Shown here: positions 5,176 through 9,840 of the stretch, piece after piece | Layout of the letters: each line of letters begins with the position of its first letter | Position numbering within the stretch: position 1 is the stretch's first letter | Assembly: GCA_039924425.1 (NCBI GenBank) | Contig: JBDTAX010000142.1 | Location: forward strand, 1-9,840 | Direction of reading: 5' to 3' | Length of the DNA stretch: 9,840 bases | Source of the DNA: GCA-003244245 sp039924425 | Lineage (GTDB): Bacteria > Actinomycetota > Actinomycetes > Mycobacteriales > Pseudonocardiaceae | Position numbers and translations under genes: made by a program | The notes under the pieces: model-generated | What the model saw: only the letters and a program-made list of their open reading frames with translations | The model's database searches: none | What the model was told of the DNA's origin: nothing

Positions 5176-6946
5176 ATGAGTAGTCGAGGAACCCCTTGCG
5201 GGTTTTGCGGCCCAGCAGGCCAGCCGTGACCAGGTGCTCCAGCAGGGGTGCCGGGGCGAATCCCGGCTCGCGGAACTCCCGGTAGAGGCTGCGCTGGATG
5301 GCCAGCGAGACGTCCAGGCCAACTACGTCGAGCAGCGCGAAGGGACCCATCGGCAGCGCCGCACCCACCTTCATCGCGGTGTCGATGTCCTCGGCGCTGG
5401 CGTAGTGCGCCTCCAGCATGCGCACCGCGTCGTTGAGGTAAGGGAACAGCAATGCGTTGACGATGAACCCGGCGCGGTCGCCGCAGGTCACCGGCACCTT
5501 GCCCAGGGACCGGGCAAACTGGCGGGCGGTGGCCGCCACCTCAGCGGAGGTGGCGATGGTCGTCACCACTTCGACCAGCTTCATCACCGGCGCGGGGTTG
5601 AAGAAGTGCATGCCCACCACATCACCCAGGCGAGACGTCGCGGCCGCGCACTCGACCACCGGGAGCGACGAGGTGGTGGTGGCCAGGATCGCGCCCGGTT
5701 TGCACACCTCGTCCAACGTGGCGAAGATTCCGCGCTTGATCTCCAGTTCCTCGGCCACCGCCTCCACCACCAGGTCGACGCCGGCGAAGTCGTCCAGCGA
5801 GGTGGTGGTGGAGATCCGTCCGAGGGCGGCGTCGCGGTCTGACTCGGTGAGCTTGCCGCGATTGACCGCCTTGTCCAGCGAGCGGGTGACCGCCGCGACC
5901 GCCGCGACGGTCCGGCTGTCGCTCCGGCCCCGGACGATCACCTCGTGCCCACCCTTGGCCAGCACCTCGACGATGCCGGTGGCCATCGTCCCGGTGCCCA
6001 CCACGCCGACCGTGCCGATCGGGCGGGTCGCGACACCGGAGTCCCCGGCCGACGGCGTGGCGGCATCGGGCACCACCGTCGAGGAGTCCTGCCCCGCGTA
6101 GGTGTAAAACCCGCGACCCGACTTCCGGCCGAGCAGCCCGGCAGTGATCATCTGCTTGAGCACCGGCACCGGCGCGTGCCGCCGGTCGGCGGATTCGCGG
6201 TACAGCGCGTCCAGGATCTCATACGCGGTGTCCAAGCCGATCAGATCCAGTAGCGCCAGCGGCCCCATCGGGTAGCCGCAGCCGTAGCGCATCGCGGCGT
6301 CGAGATCCTCCCGGGTCGCGTAGCGCTGCTCGAACATCCGGGCCGCGTGGTTGAGGTAGCCGAACAGCAGCCCGTTGGCGATGAACCCGGCCCGGTCCCC
6401 GACCACCACCGGGGTCTTGCCCAGTGCGTGCGCGAGCGCGGTGACGTCGTCGATGACCTCCGCGTCGGTGACCACGGTGCGCACCACCTCGACCAGCTTG
6501 AGCACCGGTGCCGGGTTGAAGAAATGCATCCCGACGACCCGCTCCGGCCGCTTGGTCCGCACCGCGAGCTGGGTGATCGACAGGCTCGACGTGTTGGACG
6601 CCAGCACGACATCGCCCCGGACGATCCCATCCAGCTCGGTGAAGATCCGACTCTTGAGGTCCAGCCGCTCCGGCACCGCCTCGATGACGAGGTCCACATC
6701 GGCCAGATCGGCCAAACTCGTGGTGAAGCTGATCCGCTCGAGCAGCTCACGGCGGGCCGTCTCGTCGAGCTTGCCGCGTTGCAGGGCGCGCGCGGTGGAG
6801 TGCTCGAGATGCCCGCGGCCTCGGGCCAAGCCCTGGTCGTCAGCCTCGACCGCCACCACGTCGAGCCCGGTGCGGGCGAGCACCTCAGCGATCCCGGCAC
6901 CCATCGTGCCCATGCCCACCACGCCCACCGTCGTGATCTGTGCCAT
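5174..6946 (-). CDS. Tandem-duplicated 3-hydroxyacyl-CoA (3-hydroxybutyryl-CoA) dehydrogenase
   Basis: This 590-residue protein is two complete 3-hydroxyacyl-CoA dehydrogenase modules joined head to tail. They align without gaps at an offset of 306 residues over the N-terminal domain. Module 1 has GMGTMG (11-16), an acidic E34 after the second strand, NTSS (118-121), H141, E153 and N191. Module 2 has GTGTMA (317-322), TTSS (424-427), H447, E459 and N497, so the catalytic His-Glu dyad is kept in both. Each ends with its own helical substrate domain and a GLLGRKxxxGF signature. The enzyme oxidises 3-hydroxyacyl-CoA, or reduces acetoacyl-CoA, in beta-oxidation or butyrate-type metabolism. The ATG at 6946 is chosen because GGGAGG (6953-6958) lies 6 nt upstream; a start at 7012 would sit inside the aldehyde dehydrogenase gene. 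The gap to that gene is only 14 bp, so they form an operon. Module 2 has VRGRS where module 1 has VEADD, suggesting a different cofactor preference. Confidence 0.93.
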   Translation of the reverse strand: MAQITTVGVVGMGTMGAGIAEVLARTGLDVVAVEADDQGLARGRGHLEHSTARALQRGKLDETARRELLERISFTTSLADLADVDLVIEAVPERLDLKSRIFTELDGIVRGDVVLASNTSSLSITQLAVRTKRPERVVGMHFFNPAPVLKLVEVVRTVVTDAEVIDDVTALAHALGKTPVVVGDRAGFIANGLLFGYLNHAARMFEQRYATREDLDAAMRYGCGYPMGPLALLDLIGLDTAYEILDALYRESADRRHAPVPVLKQMITAGLLGRKSGRGFYTYAGQDSSTVVPDAATPSAGDSGVATRPIGTVGVVGTGTMATGIVEVLAKGGHEVIVRGRSDSRTVAAVAAVTRSLDKAVNRGKLTESDRDAALGRISTTTSLDDFAGVDLVVEAVAEELEIKRGIFATLDEVCKPGAILATTTSSLPVVECAAATSRLGDVVGMHFFNPAPVMKLVEVVTTIATSAEVAATARQFARSLGKVPVTCGDRAGFIVNALLFPYLNDAVRMLEAHYASAEDIDTAMKVGAALPMGPFALLDVVGLDVSLAIQRSLYREFREPGFAPAPLLEHLVTAGLLGRKTRKGFLDYS

Positions 6947-6960
6947 CCAGTGCCTCCCGT

Positions 6961-8496
6961 TCAGCGACCGTAGAGGACCCGCACGATCCGCAGCAGCATC
7001 CCCATCGCCCAAGCCGGGCGATCGAAGGTGAGCACCGGGATCACGGGAGGGAACCGGCGGCGGGTGACCGCTTTGGTCCGGCTGAACTCGCGGAGACCGT
7101 CGGCACCGTGGATCCGCCCGAACCCGGAGTCACCGACCCCACCGAAGGGCAGCGCGGGCACAGCTGCGTAGGAGATCACGCTGTTGACCGAGACCATCCC
7201 GCACCGGAGCCGGGCGGCGATCTCCGCGCCTCGGCGGCCGGAGAAGACCGCGGCGCCCAGTGCGTAACGGCCGGCGTTGACCCGCGCCACCGCCTCGTCC
7301 AGGGTCGCGACCCGGTGCACCGTGAGCGTCGGGCCGAAGGTCTCCTCGGTCACCGCGATCGAGGTCTCCGGGACGTCGCTCAGCACGACCGGCTCCACGT
7401 AGGGCGGTCGGATCGACTCCACGCCCCCGACCAGGGGGTTGCCACCGCGGGCGAGCGCGTCGGCCAGGTGCTCGCGAATCACCTCGATCTGGGCCGGCCT
7501 GGTGATCGGGCCCAGCTCGGCGCCCGGCTCACCGTCGGCCCGCAGCCGCCGCGCCTGGGCGACCACCCGCTCGGTGAATTCCCGCGCGACCTCCTCGACG
7601 ACGTACACCCGCTCCACTCCGACGCAGGCCTGCCCCGCGTTGGCCATCGCGCCCCAGACCGCGGCGTCGGCGGCGGCGTCGAGGTTGGCGTCGGCGTCGA
7701 CCAGCAGCGCGTCCTTACCGCCGCACTCCAGCACGACCGGAGTGAGCGTCTCGGCGCAGGTTGCCATCACTTTCGTGGCGGTGGCCGCGGAGCCGGTGAA
7801 CGCGAGCTTGTCCACCCCGGCCCGGCACAGCGCCGCACCGGTCTCGCCGAAACCGGTGACGACCTGCAGCAACGGGTGCTCGGGAACCACCTCGGCGAGG
7901 CTTTCAGCCAGTGCTCGGCCCACGCCCGGGGTCAGCTCGCTGGGCTTGAACACCACGGCGTTGCCCGCGGCAAGCGCGTAGCCGATCGACCCCATCGGGG
8001 TGTGCGCGGGATAGTTCCACGGCCCGATCACCCCGATCACGCCGTAGGGCTGGTACTGCACCGTCGAGGCCTCGTGCAGCATCAACAGGCCCGACCCCAC
8101 CCGGCGGCGGCGCAGGACCCGCTCGGCGTGACGCGCGGCCCAGTCCAGGTGCGCGACCACGAGCACGCATTCCAGCTGGGCGTCAGCGCGCGGCTTGCCG
8201 GTCTCAGCGGTGATCAGCCCGGCCAGCTCGTCGATCCGCCGGGTCAGCGCGCGGCGCCAGGCCAGCAATCGGCGGCGGCGCTGCGCGAACCCCAGCCCGC
8301 CCCACCACGCGGCCGCCTCCCGGGCGCGAGCGACCGCCACCCGCACCGCCGCCTCGTCATCCACCGGGTGGTAGCCGATGACCTCGCCGGTTCGCGGGTC
8401 CAACGACGGAAAGCGGGCCTGTTCGCCGGGGGTCTGGCCGTCGGGGGTCTGGCCGTCGGGGGTGCGCTGCTGGCTGTTGTTCACGCTCTGCGCCAT
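6961..8496 (-). CDS. NAD(P)+-dependent aldehyde dehydrogenase family protein
   Basis: This 511-residue protein has the complete aldehyde dehydrogenase set: IGPWNYP with N161, FKPSE, FTGSAATATKV, LECGGKD with general base E257, GQACVGVERV with nucleophile C291, EETFGP and the C-terminal PFGGVGDSGFGR motif. It oxidises an aldehyde to the acid in the cytoplasm; the substrate cannot be read from sequence, though sequences of this type are often annotated as succinate-semialdehyde or broad-range fatty aldehyde dehydrogenases. The ATG at 8496 has GAGAGG (8503-8508) 6 nt upstream and is preferred over 8517 or 8556. The N-terminus has a low-complexity TPDGQTPDGQTPGEQ tract from a 15-bp tandem repeat. 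The C-terminus has a short hydrophobic stretch (WAMGMLLRIVRVLYG) that could touch a membrane or partner. It is the first gene of the operon with the duplicated hydroxyacyl-CoA dehydrogenase. Confidence 0.93.
   Translation of the reverse strand: MAQSVNNSQQRTPDGQTPDGQTPGEQARFPSLDPRTGEVIGYHPVDDEAAVRVAVARAREAAAWWGGLGFAQRRRRLLAWRRALTRRIDELAGLITAETGKPRADAQLECVLVVAHLDWAARHAERVLRRRRVGSGLLMLHEASTVQYQPYGVIGVIGPWNYPAHTPMGSIGYALAAGNAVVFKPSELTPGVGRALAESLAEVVPEHPLLQVVTGFGETGAALCRAGVDKLAFTGSAATATKVMATCAETLTPVVLECGGKDALLVDADANLDAAADAAVWGAMANAGQACVGVERVYVVEEVAREFTERVVAQARRLRADGEPGAELGPITRPAQIEVIREHLADALARGGNPLVGGVESIRPPYVEPVVLSDVPETSIAVTEETFGPTLTVHRVATLDEAVARVNAGRYALGAAVFSGRRGAEIAARLRCGMVSVNSVISYAAVPALPFGGVGDSGFGRIHGADGLREFSRTKAVTRRRFPPVIPVLTFDRPAWAMGMLLRIVRVLYGR
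8428..8463. repeat. 15-bp tandem repeat in the 5' end of the aldehyde dehydrogenase gene
   Basis: Two identical 15-bp units (8428-8442 and 8443-8457) and a 6-bp partial third unit encode TPDGQ repeats on the minus strand. The unit is a multiple of three, so copy changes keep the frame. It lies before the catalytic domain, in a region that ALDH family members do not conserve. Confidence 0.85.
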
Positions 8497-8518
8497 CGTC
8501 GTCCTCTCGCCCCGCATC

Positions 8519-8542
8519 GCCCGTAACCCGAACACTACGGGC
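8519..8542 (-). promoter_or_regulatory. Hairpin with a possible -10 element before the aldehyde dehydrogenase operon
   Basis: In the 77-bp gap after nucS, 8519-8525 (GCCCGTA) pairs with 8536-8542 (TACGGGC) across a 10-nt loop. On the minus strand a TAGTGT hexamer (8532-8537) overlaps one arm and could be a -10 for the operon starting at 8496, but no good -35 is visible. It may instead terminate nucS transcripts; no T-tract follows. Confidence 0.35.
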
Positions 8543-8573
8543 ACCGCACGCCACACCGAACGTGAAGCGGGTC

Positions 8574-9233
8574 TCAGAACAACCGCGGCTCGACGCTCTC
8601 GGCACCGCGCAACTCATCGTAGTCCACCGTGACGCATCGGATGCCGCGATCGGTGGCGAGCGTGTGCGCCTGGGGCTTGATCTGCTGGGCGGCGAACACT
8701 CCGCGCACCGGGGCGAGCTGCGGGTCGCGGTTGAGCAGATTCAGGTACCGGGTGAGTTGTTCCACCCCGTCGATCTCGCCTCGGCGCTTGATCTCCACGG
8801 CCACCGTCACCCCGTCGCCGTCCCGGCACAGCAGGTCCACCGGCCCGATCGCGGTGGGGTACTCGCGGCGGATCAGGGTGAACCCAGCGCCCAGCGTCGC
8901 GGTGTGCTCGGCGAGCAGAACCTGCAGGTGGGCTTCGACGCCGTCCTTGACCAGCCCGGGATCCACCCCCAGCTCGTGGCGTGAATCGTGCGCCACCTCG
9001 TCGATCTCGATGATCAACCGCTCACCGGCCCGGTTGGTGACCGTCCAGCGCCCCGGCTGCTCGGTCAGCGTGCACGGCGGGCTCATCCAGTTCAGCGGCT
9101 TGTAGGCGCCACCGTCGGCGTGCACGCTCACCGACCCATCCGCCTTGACCAGCAGCAGGCGGGGTGCCATCGGCAGGTGCGCGGTCAGGCGACCGACGTA
9201 GTCCACTTGGCAGCGAGCGATCACGAGGCGCAC
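8574..9233 (-). CDS. nucS: Mismatch-specific endonuclease NucS/EndoMS
   Basis: This 219-residue protein is a clear NucS. It starts MRLVIARCQVDYVGRLTAHL, carries the conserved VSVHAD...YKPLNWMSPP DNA-binding segment (35-53), HELGVDPGLVKDGVEAHL (86-103), then the RecB-like nuclease core IGPVDLLC (D133) and VAVEIKRRGEIDGVEQL (E147, K149), and ends EPRLF. NucS cuts both strands at G/T, G/G and T/T mismatches and replaces MutS/MutL repair in most Actinobacteria. The last residues resemble the beta-clamp-binding tail described for actinobacterial EndoMS. The GTG at 9233 matches the family N-terminus and has no Shine-Dalgarno. It is instead preceded at 6 nt by TAGCGT, so a leaderless mRNA is likely. 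The start codon lies inside a 28-bp perfect palindrome. The gene stands 77 bp from the aldehyde dehydrogenase operon and shares its strand; co-transcription is possible but not evident. Confidence 0.97.
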   Translation of the reverse strand: MRLVIARCQVDYVGRLTAHLPMAPRLLLVKADGSVSVHADGGAYKPLNWMSPPCTLTEQPGRWTVTNRAGERLIIEIDEVAHDSRHELGVDPGLVKDGVEAHLQVLLAEHTATLGAGFTLIRREYPTAIGPVDLLCRDGDGVTVAVEIKRRGEIDGVEQLTRYLNLLNRDPQLAPVRGVFAAQQIKPQAHTLATDRGIRCVTVDYDELRGAESVEPRLF

Positions 9234-9258
9234 GGGTGCACGCTAGCGTGCACCCGTG
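9231..9258. repeat. 28-bp perfect palindrome covering the nucS start codon
   Basis: Every base from 9231 to 9258 pairs with its mirror position, with the centre GCTAGC at 9242-9247 and CACGGGTGCAC on each side. The left edge is the nucS GTG read on the minus strand. It could be an operator for a dimeric regulator or, as RNA/DNA, a cruciform. Its right arm (9252-9258) is shared with the next inverted repeat. Confidence 0.9.
9240..9245 (-). promoter_or_regulatory. Putative -10 element of nucS (leaderless)
   Basis: TAGCGT on the minus strand fits TANNNT and ends 6 nt before the GTG start of nucS. It is part of the palindrome's centre, so the same hexamer is present in mirror image on the plus strand (9244-9249). 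No -35 match is visible. Support is spacing plus the lack of any ribosome binding site. Confidence 0.4.
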
Positions 9259-9299
9259 AGTGGCGATGCGACCTATCACCCGCATCGCCACTCACGGGT
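9252..9299. terminator. 19-bp perfect hairpin at the 3' end of the crotonase gene
   Basis: Arms 9252-9270 and 9281-9299 are exact reverse complements separated by a 10-nt loop. On the minus strand the crotonase stop codon (9292-9294) lies inside the first arm, so the hairpin forms right at the end of that transcript. This position fits an intrinsic terminator, though no T-tract follows, as is common in Actinobacteria. Alternatively it is a REP-like repeated element or a leader structure for nucS. Confidence 0.6.
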
Positions 9300-9840
9300 T
9301 ATCCACAGGGTGGCGTTTCGCGAGGAAGGCGGCCATGGCCTCTTGGGCGGCCGGGGTCTGCGAGGTCGTGGCCATCACCTCCAGCGCGATGGGGTAGGCG
9401 TCCGCCTCAGGCCGATCTAGCTGGGCGTAGAGAGTCCGCTTGCCCAGCGCCTTGCTGGCTCGGTTGCCGCGGGTGGCGCGCGCCAGCAGGTCATCCACGG
9501 CGGCGTCCAAGTCGACGTCTGGGACTGTCCGGTTGACCAACCCCCACCTCTCGGCGGTGTGGGCGTCGACCACGTCACCGGTCAACGCCATCTCCATCAG
9601 CCGCTTGCGCCCGATCGACCGAGCCACCGGGACCGCGGGTGTGTGGCAGAACCAGCCGCCCCGGCCACCGGGCAGTGCGAAACCCGCTGACTCGGCCGCC
9701 ACCGCGAGGTCGCAGGAGGCCACCAGTTGGCAGCCCGCCGCGGTGGCCAGGGCGTGCACCCGCGCGACGACGACCTGCGGGACCGACTGGATGGTGCGCA
9801 TCACCTCGGTGCACAGCGCCAGCAGCTCCCGGACCCCGGC
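9292..9840 (-). CDS. ECHDC3-like crotonase-fold protein (5' end beyond window)
   Basis: The frame is open from 9840 to the stop at 9292-9294 (182 codons); the N-terminus lies outside the window. It shows the crotonase core: VVVARVHALATAAGCQLVA, CDLAVAAESAGFALPGG, then EMALTGDVVDAHTAERWGLVNRTVP and a C-terminal AAFLAKRHPV. The pattern, including GCQL and the LPGG...FCHTP stretch, is close to the ECHDC3 branch of enoyl-CoA hydratase-like proteins. The two catalytic glutamates of true hydratases (GCE and PE in mitochondrial ECHS1) are Gln (codon 9727-9729) and Gly (codon 9667-9669) here, so ordinary crotonyl-CoA hydration is unlikely. An isomerase, thioesterase or non-catalytic acyl-CoA-binding role is possible. 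A GTG at 9804 is internal to the conserved domain and is not the true start. It ends at a strong hairpin upstream of nucS. Confidence 0.88.
   Translation of the reverse strand, partial: AGVRELLALCTEVMRTIQSVPQVVVARVHALATAAGCQLVASCDLAVAAESAGFALPGGRGGWFCHTPAVPVARSIGRKRLMEMALTGDVVDAHTAERWGLVNRTVPDVDLDAAVDDLLARATRGNRASKALGKRTLYAQLDRPEADAYPIALEVMATTSQTPAAQEAMAAFLAKRHPVDNP

Noticed and set aside
6940..8526. Long plus-strand open frame of 528 codons
   Set aside because: It is antisense to the aldehyde dehydrogenase, is rich in Arg, His, Gly and Pro, has no recognisable domain, and is a product of high GC.
9256..9300. Plus-strand GTG start at 9256 mirrored from nucS
   Set aside because: It is a by-product of the palindrome; the frame runs antisense to the crotonase gene and has no protein character.
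1..9840. tRNA, rRNA, transposase or integrase genes
   Set aside because: None was recognised on either strand, so no attachment site or mobile-element boundary can be claimed.

Overview
This is a GC-rich actinobacterial chromosome segment, as shown by strong G/C third positions and frequent GTG starts. It carries nucS, the mismatch endonuclease typical of Actinobacteria and some Archaea. The proteins and TA families fit a Pseudonocardiales- or Mycobacteriales-like actinomycete, but the genus cannot be fixed from this window.

Layout. (1) Positions 1-3401, minus strand: a two-gene STAND/NLR-like module. A small stand-alone TIR protein is followed, with a 4-bp GTGA overlap, by a large protein that runs off the left edge. 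That protein has an N-terminal region of unknown fold, a second degenerate TIR-like domain, a NACHT NTPase, pentapeptide repeats, an Ala-Pro linker and WD40 repeats. (2) Positions 3493-5136: two toxin-antitoxin pairs facing away from each other. vapBC is on the minus strand and a ribbon-helix-helix antitoxin with a MazF-like toxin is on the plus strand. They are separated by a 478-bp gene-free spacer with a structured inverted-repeat element. A 41-bp relic of a vapB-like 3' end lies just after the MazF-like gene. (3) Positions 5174-8496, minus strand: a two-gene metabolic operon, an aldehyde dehydrogenase followed 14 bp later by a tandemly duplicated 3-hydroxyacyl-CoA dehydrogenase. (4) Positions 8574-9840, minus strand: nucS, then (upstream on that strand) the 3' part of an ECHDC3-like crotonase. 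Between them are two large overlapping inverted repeats that share one arm and bury the nucS start codon.

How the parts relate. The left third (TIR/NACHT plus two TA pairs plus a TA relic) reads as an accessory defence/TA island set against a housekeeping right half (acyl-CoA/aldehyde metabolism and DNA mismatch repair). The candidate for an under-described system is the TIR + TIR-like-NACHT-pentapeptide-WD40 pair. By analogy with bacterial STAND proteins, the WD40 and pentapeptide part would sense or bind a target, the NACHT would oligomerise, and the separately encoded TIR would be the NAD-consuming effector. The architecture is read directly from the sequence; the defence role is inference.
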